Of a DNA stretch of 64,000 nucleotides, positions 27,140 through 35,171 are shown piece after piece (the stretch's first letter is position 1; each line of letters begins with the position of its first letter). The position numbers and the translations under genes were made by a program. The stretch is from Kineosporia succinea. Its GTDB lineage: Bacteria; Actinomycetota; Actinomycetes; Actinomycetales; Kineosporiaceae. The stretch lies in the NCBI RefSeq assembly GCF_030811555.1, contig NZ_JAUSQZ010000001.1:868001-932000 (forward strand). Reading direction: 5' to 3'. The notes below the pieces were generated by a model, which saw nothing but the letters and a program-made list of their open reading frames with translations, did no database searches and was not told the DNA's origin.

Positions 27140-27941
27140 CCGTAAATGTCCTCACACCAGTGAGTTCCACGATCGGTGACCAGTACCTGACGAAGCGCCG
27201 CTTGGCCTTCTGCGCATCACCCGACGCACTCACGCCGGCCTGGTAGTCGGAATCATGGAAAGCGGTAGCCGACTCCCAGCAGTTCCAGTAACCGCTGTCG
27301 GCCCACCCGACGTACGACTGATCGGCCCTGAGCGACTCCTGCTGAGCGTCTTTCAGCGCAGCCACGGCCTTCTTCCCGTCGGGAAGGGCGCTCACGTCCA
27401 CATCCACCAGCTGGCTGAGTACCGCGGCGCGGATCCCCACGGCCTCCCGCAGAAGAGCGGCCCCCCGCGTCGGGTTGTCGCACGACTCCACCAGCTGAAC
27501 ACCGTTGCGGACCTTGTCGCGAGCCTTGGCGCTCTGCTTGATGATCTTGACCAGGGCCTTGGCCTGCCGCTTCTGCCGGGCCAGAAGTTCGGCCGCCCTG
27601 GCCTGCGCGTCCTCGGTGACTGTCGCAGACGGGGTGACGCGTACGGCCACCTCCTGCCGTGTAGCCACCGGTGAGGACGTCGTGGGCACCGGCGCGCTCG
27701 CCGAACCGTCCCGATCGGCTGGGTCATTGCCCTGGCTCACCCCGATGGCGATCCCGGCGGTGGCCACCACGACCGCCACCATCACGGCCACGAACGCCAG
27801 CGCCCTGCTCGTGTGCGCCGGTTCGTCCACACGGCCGGACTCATTCACCCGAAGCACGTCGAACTGCTGCCCGCAGGCGGTGCAGAACGGTTCCTCGCCC
27901 AGTCGTGCGGCGCCGCAACCGGTGCAGAACTGCTCGGGCAT
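27126..27941 (-). CDS. Zinc-ribbon single-pass membrane protein (1)
   Basis: 271 residues. An N-terminal zinc ribbon (CTGCGAARLGEEPFCTACG) is followed by a short linker, a membrane segment at about 46-68 (ALAFVAVMVAVVVATAG), a Ser/Thr/Pro-rich stalk, a helical stretch (RQKRQAKALVKIIKQSAKARDK) and a domain with two cysteines. So the ribbon is cytoplasmic and the rest outside. Its ATG overlaps the stop of the upstream zinc-ribbon gene (TGATG). No enzymatic family is recognised. It may sense or scaffold at the membrane. Adjacent to, and same strand as, the CHAT operon but separated by about 190 bp and the acidic protein. Confidence 0.7.
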   Translation of the reverse strand: MPEQFCTGCGAARLGEEPFCTACGQQFDVLRVNESGRVDEPAHTSRALAFVAVMVAVVVATAGIAIGVSQGNDPADRDGSASAPVPTTSSPVATRQEVAVRVTPSATVTEDAQARAAELLARQKRQAKALVKIIKQSAKARDKVRNGVQLVESCDNPTRGAALLREAVGIRAAVLSQLVDVDVSALPDGKKAVAALKDAQQESLRADQSYVGWADSGYWNCWESATAFHDSDYQAGVSASGDAQKAKRRFVRYWSPIVELTGVRTFTVAEV

Positions 27942-28909
27942 CAGACGCTCCGACTGTGGTCGGCCGGGTCCAGGTCCTGGCCACCGGGCAGGTCGTAGGA
28001 ACCCATCGGGATCTGCGCATCCTTGAGAATGCGCACCAGAGTGGCGTTCATCTGCTTCACCGTCGGAAGCGAGTCGTTGCCGTTCAGCGCCTTCAGCTTG
28101 GCCTTGTCGACGTACCCGCCCCCGTCGCCCTCGTCCGGAAGCGTCACCGCCTCGTTCAGGATCGTGACGTTCTCCTTGGCGTCCTGTCCCAGGATCTCCA
28201 CGGCGCTCTGCAGCTGGGCGTAGGCGGTCGCCAGATCACCGGTCGCCTGGATGCCGACCAGTTCCGCCTTCAGTGAGGTCATCGAGTTGGCCACCGTCGT
28301 CAGCTGTTTCACCTCGTCGTCGACGTCCGGGGCGTCCGGGAACTCGGCGTAGTCCGGATCCGGGCAATTGACGTAGCTGTACTGGGCACACTGCGCGAAG
28401 GCCGGTGCATAGGCGGCGCTGATCCGCTCGTTCTCGTCCTGCGCCGCCTTGACCTTCTTGTTGTAGGCCGCGACCGAAGCCTTGGCGCGCTTCATCGCCG
28501 GCAGGTACTGACGTTCAGCCGTGAAAAATGCTGCGCGCTGCGTCATCAGCGCTTCGAAGCGAGGCTTGAGCTCGTCTTGCTTTCGAGTGAGCGCGGCCGC
28601 TTTCGCCTGCGCCTGCTTCTCGGCCTCGGTCGGGCCCCGGTCGAACACCCCGCCCAGAGCCAGCCCGCCCAGGGTGAGCCCCACGAGCACCACCACCGCC
28701 ACCGCCCCGATCAAAAACGAGTGACGCCGTGGTCCGTTCTGCACCGGCCTGGTGATCGTCTCCTGCGGTGAGGCGGAGCGAGGCGCCGGAGGGCCGTTCG
28801 TCTCGTTCCTGCCGGCGTCCGCGAGTCGGGCCCCGCAGTTGCCGCAGAACGCGCTCTGAGCGGGCACGGCTTGCGAGCAGGACGGGCAGGTCAGTGTCTG
28901 GACACTCAT
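27941..28909 (-). CDS. Zinc-ribbon single-pass membrane protein (2)
   Basis: 322 residues from ATG 28909, with GGGGA 6 nt upstream; the open frame to 28945 is longer but less well started. The zinc ribbon CPSCSQAVPAQSAFCGNCG is followed by a linker, a membrane segment at about 63-85, then a long helical outside region (AEKQAQAKAAALTRKQDELK) and a region with three cysteines. Same architecture as the downstream gene, though the outer domains are only weakly alike. Probably a two-protein membrane unit. Function unknown. Confidence 0.7.
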   Translation of the reverse strand: MSVQTLTCPSCSQAVPAQSAFCGNCGARLADAGRNETNGPPAPRSASPQETITRPVQNGPRRHSFLIGAVAVVVLVGLTLGGLALGGVFDRGPTEAEKQAQAKAAALTRKQDELKPRFEALMTQRAAFFTAERQYLPAMKRAKASVAAYNKKVKAAQDENERISAAYAPAFAQCAQYSYVNCPDPDYAEFPDAPDVDDEVKQLTTVANSMTSLKAELVGIQATGDLATAYAQLQSAVEILGQDAKENVTILNEAVTLPDEGDGGGYVDKAKLKALNGNDSLPTVKQMNATLVRILKDAQIPMGSYDLPGGQDLDPADHSRSV

Positions 28910-29323
28910 CGAAGTCCCCGGCGGCTGGAGTAAGTGCTGGTCCATTCAACCGTCGGCCGTTCGGTGGCTCCAGCCAGGCCAGCGGATCGGCATACTCGAT
29001 GGCGCCAGCGCCGCTCACGGACCGCACGTCCCAAGCGCGCGATGCGGTCATTCCCGGCCGGCAAGAACGCCCGGCTGCGGGGTAGACACAACCCGCTCAC
29101 CACTCTCGGTGCACCGTGGCGAGGGGATCGGGCAGCGGCGGCGGAACGACGATGGGCGCGCGACCGAAGGACGCTGAACTACTCGCCCCGAACTGCTCAC
29201 CCTGACCAGGCCATGAACGTCTGCACCCAGGAGTGCCATGCAACCTTTCGCAACTTCTCCTTGTTCCTGTCCCGAGTCTCACCCCGCCTCCTCGCCAGGC
29301 CTGGAGCTCCGGAAAGGACCACG
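28910..29323. promoter_or_regulatory. Divergent region between zinc-ribbon pair and ECF sigma gene
   Basis: 414 bp with no supported gene; the ORFs are extensions of the flanking genes or antisense frames. It must hold promoters for both units. I see no confident sigma boxes. Confidence 0.4.
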
Positions 29324-29863
29324 ATGATCCACGAAGAGGCGTTCAATGCCTTTGTCCGCGAACAGAATCAGAAATTCTGGCGCTACGCGTACTTTCTCAC
29401 CCGCAATGTTCATGACGCGGAGGAGATCTACCAGAGCGCGCTCACCCGGATCTCGCTTCAGTACTGGGACGAGCGGCTTGCCGACCGCAGCTCACGGGAA
29501 CAGGTGAGGTACGTCCTGGCGACCATCTCGTCCGAGCACAAGAACCTCATCGTCCAGCGCTGCCGTCTGCGCCACAGCCACTGCGAGATCGATGAGTTGT
29601 CCGCCGCGACCATCGAACCGGTGGGAAGCAGCGATCCCGCACTGATCCTCAGCGAGCTGAACCACGACGAGTGCCGCCAGACCTATCTCCTCGATCTGAG
29701 CGACGCGCAGGGTCGCGTGGTCTGGCTGCGGGCGGTAGAGGGATATTCGGTGCGAGAGGTCGCCACGATGCTCAGCATGAAAGAGGGCAACGTCAAGAGC
29801 ACGTACGCCCGCGCACTCGAGAAGTTGCGGCACTCCCTGCCCCAGAGCGGGACCCTCGGATGA
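29324..29863 (+). CDS. ECF-type sigma-70 factor
   Basis: 179 residues from ATG 29324, with GGAAAGGA 5 nt upstream; the frame is open further back but without a site. Region 2 lies at about 5-60 (FVREQNQKFWRYAYFLTRNVHDAEEIYQ), and region 4 at about 125-170 (RVVWLRAVEGYSVREVATMLSMKEGNVKSTYARALEKLR). The protein directs RNA polymerase to alternative promoters. The next gene overlaps its stop (ATGA) and encodes a polytopic membrane protein, which could act as its membrane regulator. Confidence 0.88.
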   Translation: MIHEEAFNAFVREQNQKFWRYAYFLTRNVHDAEEIYQSALTRISLQYWDERLADRSSREQVRYVLATISSEHKNLIVQRCRLRHSHCEIDELSAATIEPVGSSDPALILSELNHDECRQTYLLDLSDAQGRVVWLRAVEGYSVREVATMLSMKEGNVKSTYARALEKLRHSLPQSGTLG

Positions 29864-31233
29864 GGGACGAATGGCCCGACGATCAAGCTCACCTCGAGCA
29901 TGTGCGAGATGCGCTTCTAGGCCAGACCACATCGTTCCCGCCTGCTCCCGCCGCCCCGACAGCCGCCCAGCTGCGCCGCCCTCAGGCCAGAAGTGAGTTC
30001 CTGTACCACCGTGTGCGGGTTGTGGGCTGGTCGATCATCGCCGGTTACGTCCTGATCCTGGCAGCCAGCCAGATCCCGGCATTCGGCAACCAGACTCTGC
30101 TCGGGCCAGGCTCGCTGATCGTTCTCGACAACGTCCTCGAGTGCTTCTTCCCCCTCGTCGCGGCCGCGCTCTTTCTCCGGAGACACCGGGACTCCCGGCT
30201 CCGGCCCACCCCGGGCGCCGGGCCGGCGTCATCGGCCTGGCTGGGGGCGAGCTGTCTGTCCTGGGGCGCCGGGCAGCTCTACTGGACCTGGCGCGAGATG
30301 GTCGGCGCTCACGACGCCCCCTTCCCGTCCCTCTCCGACATGGGTTTCCTTCCGACCGTGCCATTGGCCATCGCGGGAGTACTGCTGTTGCCTACCGGAC
30401 CCCACAGCTTCGGCGGGAGAGCCAAGACCCTGATCGACGGGCTGGTTGTCGCATCAGCGTTTTTCGGCGTCGCGTGGCAGTTCTACCTGAGGCACCTGGT
30501 CGAGCACGACGGCGACCAAGGGGGCTACCTTTCCATCACCTACCCGGTGCTGGATCTGCTGCTGGCGGCCGTCGTGCTCGCAGCTGTCGCCAACCGGAGG
30601 CACTCCGAGGTGCCGCAGTTCCGCCTCCTGGCCGGCGCCATACTGGCCCTGAGCTTCTCGGACACCGTGTTCGCCGCACATTGGCTGGTCGATCAAAATG
30701 TGGCCGCGGCATCCCTTTTCGATACCGGCTGGATGATGTGCTTCATGCTGCTCGCACAGGTAGCCATCTGCCCCGACCAGAAACCGCACGTCTGGCAGCA
30801 CCGCAGACGTGTCAAACGCCATGTCCTCCCGCGCAGCACGACCCCTTACCTCGTCGCTTCACTACTCCTCCTGGTGATCGGCATCGAGGCGATTCGAACC
30901 GACGAGGTCGATGCCGTCACGGCCGTCACCGCCGGGACAGTGCTGCTCCTGGCCACAGTGCGCCACGCCTTCGCGGCCATCGAAGCAGAACGACTGGCCA
31001 GCCTTTCGCGCATCACGAAACAGATCAGCTCTGACCTGGATGTGATCCGCAACTTCGCCGGACATGTGATTCTGCAGGCCGAGCAGTCTGACGTGACCCT
31101 GCGCGACGAGTTCCTCGACGCCGTCCACAGAATGAGCAAACAGCGGGAACTGCTGCTGAGCGGCTCTTCTCGCTCCCGGAAGGCGCACCTAGCCGATGCC
31201 GGCCCGGACGGCAGCTCATCTCCGGACGGCTGA
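29860..31233 (+). CDS. Polytopic membrane protein coupled to ECF sigma factor
   Basis: 457 residues from ATG 29860, overlapping the sigma stop. The N-terminus (about 1-45) is cytoplasmic and helical, followed by about ten membrane segments (45-400) and a cytoplasmic tail. It lacks a recognisable zinc-anti-sigma motif. The membrane array resembles the N-terminal sensor parts of some actinobacterial signalling proteins, but no output domain follows. Inferred to be a membrane sensor or anti-sigma partner because of tight coupling. Confidence 0.65.
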   Translation: MRDEWPDDQAHLEHVRDALLGQTTSFPPAPAAPTAAQLRRPQARSEFLYHRVRVVGWSIIAGYVLILAASQIPAFGNQTLLGPGSLIVLDNVLECFFPLVAAALFLRRHRDSRLRPTPGAGPASSAWLGASCLSWGAGQLYWTWREMVGAHDAPFPSLSDMGFLPTVPLAIAGVLLLPTGPHSFGGRAKTLIDGLVVASAFFGVAWQFYLRHLVEHDGDQGGYLSITYPVLDLLLAAVVLAAVANRRHSEVPQFRLLAGAILALSFSDTVFAAHWLVDQNVAAASLFDTGWMMCFMLLAQVAICPDQKPHVWQHRRRVKRHVLPRSTTPYLVASLLLLVIGIEAIRTDEVDAVTAVTAGTVLLLATVRHAFAAIEAERLASLSRITKQISSDLDVIRNFAGHVILQAEQSDVTLRDEFLDAVHRMSKQRELLLSGSSRSRKAHLADAGPDGSSSPDG

Positions 31234-31311
31234 CCACGAGGCGTCATTCAGGCTTCCCGGCTTTCAGACCGCGAGAGGTTCTGAAAACTTCTCACCGAAG
31301 CAACCTTTGAC

Positions 31312-31323
31312 CAATCGCGATTG
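31312..31323. promoter_or_regulatory. 12-bp perfect palindrome upstream of secreted protein
   Basis: CAATCGCGATTG directly after a TTTGAC tract (TTGACC begins at 31307), 72 bp upstream of the secreted protein start. Could be an operator. Weak evidence. Confidence 0.3.
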
Positions 31324-31394
31324 TTTCTAGTGCGCAGCGATCATCAGGGCCCGGATCAGCTGCCGACTCAATCCTACGGACACCTGGAGGAGCC

Positions 31395-31823
31395 ATGACA
31401 CGACGAAACCCCGCGGCACGCATCGCACGCCTGACGGTAGCGCTCGTCTCAACTCTGATGCTCGTGCTCGGAGTGTCAGAGGTAGCCAACGCCGGTGCAA
31501 CGCTGACCACCACGGGCGCCAAGCTGGTGATCACGAACGACTCCTGGTCGTCTTCCGGTTTCACCGGAAACTTCAAGCTCCACGACACGAAGTGCGACGA
31601 CCGGACGATCTACTTCCGGGTGCAGATGTGGAGCACCAACCGGCTCGGCTTCGCGGACTGGACGGGACACTATGCGAACATCGACTGCAACCAGGCGCGT
31701 GACTACGGAAAGCGCACCTTCAACGTCGCCTTCGGCTCGGTCAAGGGAATGACCGTCTCCGTCTGCCGGACCGGGAACTTCTGGCAGCGACAGAACTGCG
31801 CCTCGCAGTACTACCACCCGTAG
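31395..31823 (+). CDS. Small secreted protein
   Basis: 142 residues. Signal peptide at about 1-33 (LVLGVSEVANAGA), GGAGG 4 nt upstream of the ATG. The mature part of about 110 residues has four cysteines (KCDD, DCNQ, VCRT, NCAS), likely two disulfides, and ends YYHP. Aromatic and Asn-rich; no family recognised. A CAATCGCGATTG palindrome at 31312-31323 lies in its upstream region and may be regulatory. A strong terminator follows. Confidence 0.7.
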   Translation: MTRRNPAARIARLTVALVSTLMLVLGVSEVANAGATLTTTGAKLVITNDSWSSSGFTGNFKLHDTKCDDRTIYFRVQMWSTNRLGFADWTGHYANIDCNQARDYGKRTFNVAFGSVKGMTVSVCRTGNFWQRQNCASQYYHP

Positions 31824-31843
31824 GCCTGACGCTCACCACCTGA

Positions 31844-31887
31844 AAGGGCTGCCCCACCCGGCACCGGGCGGGGCAGCCCTTTTACGT
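31844..31887 (+). terminator. Rho-independent terminator
   Basis: Inverted repeat of about 18 bp with one mismatch (AAGGGCTGCCCC... paired with ...GGGGCAGCCCTT), followed by TTTT. It ends the transcript of the small secreted protein. Confidence 0.9.
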
Positions 31888-31997
31888 TGCATACCGATTG
31901 TTTCAAAAAGTTAGTCACGGCAGCCGGGTTCGACATTTCCGGCTTCCCTTCATTAGAGTCCCCACCCGATTCGGGAAATTCACAAAGGGGGACTGTT

Positions 31998-33068
31998 GTG
32001 TTTCACCGTGGAACGCCCGCGAAACCTCGACCGACAACGTCTCTGGCGGCCGTCGCGCTCGCAGTGTTCGCTTTGACAGGCACGGCCTGCACCGCCCCTT
32101 CAACGAGCTCCCCCGCACCACCGACGCCGACCGAACGGCCCCGGTCCGAGCGGAAACTCCTCACCGCCGAGCTCGAGACAGCTTCCAAGGCTCCCGACTG
32201 CGACGCCAGGAAGACCCGGAGCACGTCACGCTTCGGGTCTTGTGTCTTCGTGCGGAACGGAGGCATCCAGTACTTCCGCCGCGGCGTGCTCGTCGGCTCG
32301 GTGCGCATGCAGATGAAGCGCGTGCTGACCCTCAACCCGAAGAAGCTGAAGTTCTCGGAGAAGGACAGCTTCAAGGTGCTGGCGGTGACCGGGGAGGGCG
32401 TCGGGACCTCACTCGATCGTTTCACCGTGCTGTGCGGGAAACGATGTAAGGCGAAAGTCACCTTCACTCGTCAAAGTCTGACGCTAGGGAAGACTTTCAA
32501 TGCGAGCGTTGCCTACACCAGCACCGTCCGCAGCCGTAAGCGGGTGGGCAACCGATCGGTCTACGGGTTGATCTTCAACCACCCGACCTTCGGGATGGAA
32601 GACGTGATCGTTCAGTCGGCGCCGTACCGCTGCGACCGTCAGCTGACCAGCAACACGGCTGGAGGATGCGTGTTCCATCAGGTCCGGCCCGTCCTGACCA
32701 GCATGCAGGCGCTGCCGGAGATCAGTAAGAACATCGCTCGCATCCAGGCCGCCGGGAAGAAGCACTACGGCAGCCGGAAGCTCAGCAAGGGCAGGCACCC
32801 CCTGACGAGACTGACCAATGAAGAGGCCCGGCGCGCGAATCGAGAACTTGCGTGCCCAGCCTCGCGGAGGGATGCGGCGCCGGCGGGCATGCAGTGCGAC
32901 GAATACCCTTTCGCGTCCACACGCCAGGGCGCCGCCAACGTTCCCACGAGCGAATGGGGTTGGGCCTACGTGCCGGCGGGCGAGAACATTCGGCAGGGCG
33001 GGCTGGTCAACAAGTTCTACTCCAAGAATCGTATTCTTCGAGGCGACGCGTTCTGGGTACGACCCTGA
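31998..33068 (+). CDS. Exported NucA/NucB-type deoxyribonuclease
   Basis: 356 residues from GTG 31998, preceded by AAGGGGGA about 8 nt upstream; the frame is open to 31887. An N-terminal export segment (about 10-32, LAVFALTGTAC) with a lipobox-like Cys at 32 suggests a signal or lipoprotein anchor. The middle contains a Cys-containing region, and the C-terminal ~110 residues match the NucA/NucB nuclease family by the CDEYPFASTRQG motif (about 300-310) with Asp and Glu in the expected positions, followed by a GAANVP tail. NucA/NucB enzymes are extracellular DNases used for DNA uptake processing or biofilm DNA removal. The following gene looks like its inhibitor. Confidence 0.75.
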   Translation: MFHRGTPAKPRPTTSLAAVALAVFALTGTACTAPSTSSPAPPTPTERPRSERKLLTAELETASKAPDCDARKTRSTSRFGSCVFVRNGGIQYFRRGVLVGSVRMQMKRVLTLNPKKLKFSEKDSFKVLAVTGEGVGTSLDRFTVLCGKRCKAKVTFTRQSLTLGKTFNASVAYTSTVRSRKRVGNRSVYGLIFNHPTFGMEDVIVQSAPYRCDRQLTSNTAGGCVFHQVRPVLTSMQALPEISKNIARIQAAGKKHYGSRKLSKGRHPLTRLTNEEARRANRELACPASRRDAAPAGMQCDEYPFASTRQGAANVPTSEWGWAYVPAGENIRQGGLVNKFYSKNRILRGDAFWVRP

Positions 33069-33114
33069 GCGATACCCTGCTGATTCCCCGCCGGTCACCG
33101 TCTCGGAGGCTCCC

Positions 33115-33618
33115 ATGACTGTAGTCTCAGGCCACATTCACGTCTCCTACGGCCAGTACTACCTCATGGGGATCCACTTCGACACCGATGAGTGGGATCC
33201 TGCCGAGGGCAACGGCCTGATTTTCTCCCTCGACGAACCGGGGGTCCCAGCCGTTCCGGGCCAGTTCGCCATCATCCTCACCGGCACCAACGCCGGACGG
33301 ATCCGACTGACGCAGGAACTGAGGCCGGACCCGCCAGTCAGCTCGGATTTCGATGACTGGGAGGAAGTCGCGGAGGTATCGCTCAGGGTCGAGGGCGACG
33401 AGGATGAAGACGCCTTCGGAATCGGCACTGTCGACTCGGTCGGTGGCGACACGCATTTCCCGGTCTTCACGAACGGGGACTACCGTGTGCGCGTTCATGC
33501 CCGCGGCCGCGCCGCCAACACGAAGGTTCCGAGCACCGAGAACCCCGAAGAACACTTGATCATTGCTTGGCCGGCCCCGCCCGAGTCCGAGTCCGTACTC
33601 AAACGCCTCGAGGGCTGA
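33115..33618 (+). CDS. Probable Nin/ComJ-like nuclease inhibitor
   Basis: 167 residues from ATG 33115, with GGAGG 7 nt upstream. No signal peptide. It is acidic, with an EGDEDEDAF run. The N-terminus (HIHVSYGQYYL) and later TNGDYRVRV...HLIIAWP resemble the SYxQ strand and GDYQL/I-DAV pattern of Bacillus Nin (ComJ), the inhibitor of NucA. It lies 46 bp downstream of the nuclease gene, as nin lies beside nucA. Likely a cytoplasmic inhibitor that blocks the nuclease before export. The homology is by pattern only and needs a profile search. Confidence 0.55.
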   Translation: MTVVSGHIHVSYGQYYLMGIHFDTDEWDPAEGNGLIFSLDEPGVPAVPGQFAIILTGTNAGRIRLTQELRPDPPVSSDFDDWEEVAEVSLRVEGDEDEDAFGIGTVDSVGGDTHFPVFTNGDYRVRVHARGRAANTKVPSTENPEEHLIIAWPAPPESESVLKRLEG

Positions 33619-33620
33619 TC

Positions 33621-33998
33621 CTATTCAGCATCAGGCGATGCGGCGTAGCTCCATTCCGGCTTGCCCCCAGCTTCATTCGACGTGATCTCCGGCCCGATCA
33701 GCAAGAACCGCGCCTCAGCATCAGCTCTGGGGCAGTGCTCGACACCCCGCGGAATCACCAGCAGATCGCCCGGTGTCAGATCCACGTCACCGTCCCGCAG
33801 CTGCACCGTGAGCTCGCCCTCCAGCAGCACGAAGATCTCCTCCTGGTCCGGGTGGCTGTGCCAGTTGGTCGAGCCGATGCCCTTCGCGACCTTGAACAGC
33901 ACACCGTTGCCCTGGCCCACGACGCGCTGCGACCAGAACTCCCCCAGCCGCCCCGTTTCCTGGCTCAGCGAAACCTTCTCGAGCACGTCGTCCTCCAT
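33621..33998 (-). CDS. Cupin-domain protein
   Basis: 125 residues from ATG 33998 with GAGG 6 nt upstream; longer to 34043 is possible. A single cupin barrel: WHSHPDQEEIFVLLEGEL gives the HxH...E metal site, and PGDLLVIPRGVEH gives the second motif with its His. Small single-cupin proteins are metal-binding isomerases, dioxygenases or regulators; the substrate is unclear. It is divergent from a GlxA/AraC-type regulator across 70 bp and convergent with the inhibitor gene with 2 bp between. The regulator may control it. Confidence 0.82.
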   Translation of the reverse strand: MEDDVLEKVSLSQETGRLGEFWSQRVVGQGNGVLFKVAKGIGSTNWHSHPDQEEIFVLLEGELTVQLRDGDVDLTPGDLLVIPRGVEHCPRADAEARFLLIGPEITSNEAGGKPEWSYAASPDAE

Positions 33999-34068
33999 CT
34001 CGAACCTCACCGGAACAACCCCGATCCTGACCGCTGACAGCACCCGAGAACAGCGGTAGAAATGACGT

Positions 34069-35052
34069 ATGCCGCAAGGATCCGATCACGTCCCGCCGAA
34101 GGTCGCCCTGATCGTCGACGAGCACTCCAACCCGTTCGAGGTGGGCTGTGCCTGCGAGATCTTCGGTCAGCGGAGGCGTCCCGAGATCGAGCACGACCTG
34201 TACGACCTCACCGTCGTCACCCCCGGCGGTTCCGCCACCATGCGAGACGGCCTGTTCAGCGTGCGGGCCCAAGGGCGTCTCTCCGACGTCGACGTCGCCG
34301 ACATGGTCATCGTGCCGAACCGTCCTGACGTCGAGATTGCCTCCCGCCCAGCCGTTCTGGCCGCGATCCGGCGGGCTCACGCCCGCGGGGCCCAGTTGGT
34401 CGGTCTGTGCACCGGCGCCTTCACCCTCGCCGAGGCGGGCGTGCTTGACGGACGACGTGCTGCCGTTCACTGGCAACTCGCCGACGAGTTCCGGGCCCGG
34501 TTCCCGTCCGTGCGGCTCGAGCCCGACGTGCTGTTCATCGACGACGGAGACGTGCTCACCTCCGCCGGCAGCGCGGCCGCGCTCGACCTGTCCCTGCACA
34601 TCGTGCGCCGCGACTACGGCACGCAGGTCGCCAACCAGGTCGGCCGTCGCCTGGTCTTCGCCGCCTTTCGCGACGGTGGGCAGCGGCAGTTCGTGGAGCG
34701 CCCCCTGCCCTCCCCCGTCGAAAGCCCGCTGACCGGCGTCCTTCATTGGGCCCTGGAACGCCTGCCCCAGAAGATGAGCGTCGAAGACCTCGCCCGCCAG
34801 GGACGCATGAGCGTGGGCACGCTGCACCGCCGGTTCCGCGAGGAGGTCGGCACCACCCCGCTGGCCTGGCTGACGGCCCAGCGCGTGGCTCTGGCCTGCC
34901 GCCTGATCGAACAAGGGGCACCCGGTATGGACGCGGTGGCCCACCAGTCGGGATTGGGCACGGCCGCCAACCTGCGCAACCTGTTCTCCCGTCAGCTGGG
35001 CATCAGCCCGTCGGACTACCGGCGGCGCTTCGCGGCGAAAACCCCGAGCTGA
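34069..35052 (+). CDS. GlxA-type transcriptional regulator (DJ-1/PfpI domain plus AraC helix-turn-helix)
   Basis: 327 residues. An N-terminal class-I glutamine amidotransferase-like (DJ-1/PfpI) domain covers about 10-190, with the nucleophile-elbow segment LVGLCTGAFTLAEAG. The C-terminal AraC-type double helix-turn-helix covers about 225-325 (MSVEDLARQGRMSVGTLHRRFREEVGTTPLAWL and the second helix pair with ISPSDYRRRF). GlxA-type factors bind ligands and DNA. Divergent from the cupin gene and probably its regulator. The DJ-1 site keeps a Cys, but enzymatic activity is doubtful in this group. Confidence 0.88.
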   Translation: MPQGSDHVPPKVALIVDEHSNPFEVGCACEIFGQRRRPEIEHDLYDLTVVTPGGSATMRDGLFSVRAQGRLSDVDVADMVIVPNRPDVEIASRPAVLAAIRRAHARGAQLVGLCTGAFTLAEAGVLDGRRAAVHWQLADEFRARFPSVRLEPDVLFIDDGDVLTSAGSAAALDLSLHIVRRDYGTQVANQVGRRLVFAAFRDGGQRQFVERPLPSPVESPLTGVLHWALERLPQKMSVEDLARQGRMSVGTLHRRFREEVGTTPLAWLTAQRVALACRLIEQGAPGMDAVAHQSGLGTAANLRNLFSRQLGISPSDYRRRFAAKTPS

Positions 35053-35171
35053 GATACCGGCCGGGCCCTCCGGTTCCTGCTCTCTTCGGGTTGTCGCGCT
35101 CTCCCGGGCTTCGGTCGAGCCGGGGCGCCATCGATGCCCTCACCAGCCGCCGTCTTCTGGGGAGGGCCCGA

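Noticed and set aside
27083-27160. Possible intact tRNA-Leu (CAG)
   Set aside because: No 5' acceptor strand pairs with the 3' end, the anticodon loop is 8 nt, there is no long variable arm, and the 5' half would overlap a CDS.
34746-35171. N-terminal extension of the secreted multidomain protein
   Set aside because: The extra 142 residues overlap the AraC-type regulator; the ATG at 35172 has a good ribosome site and a signal peptide starts there.
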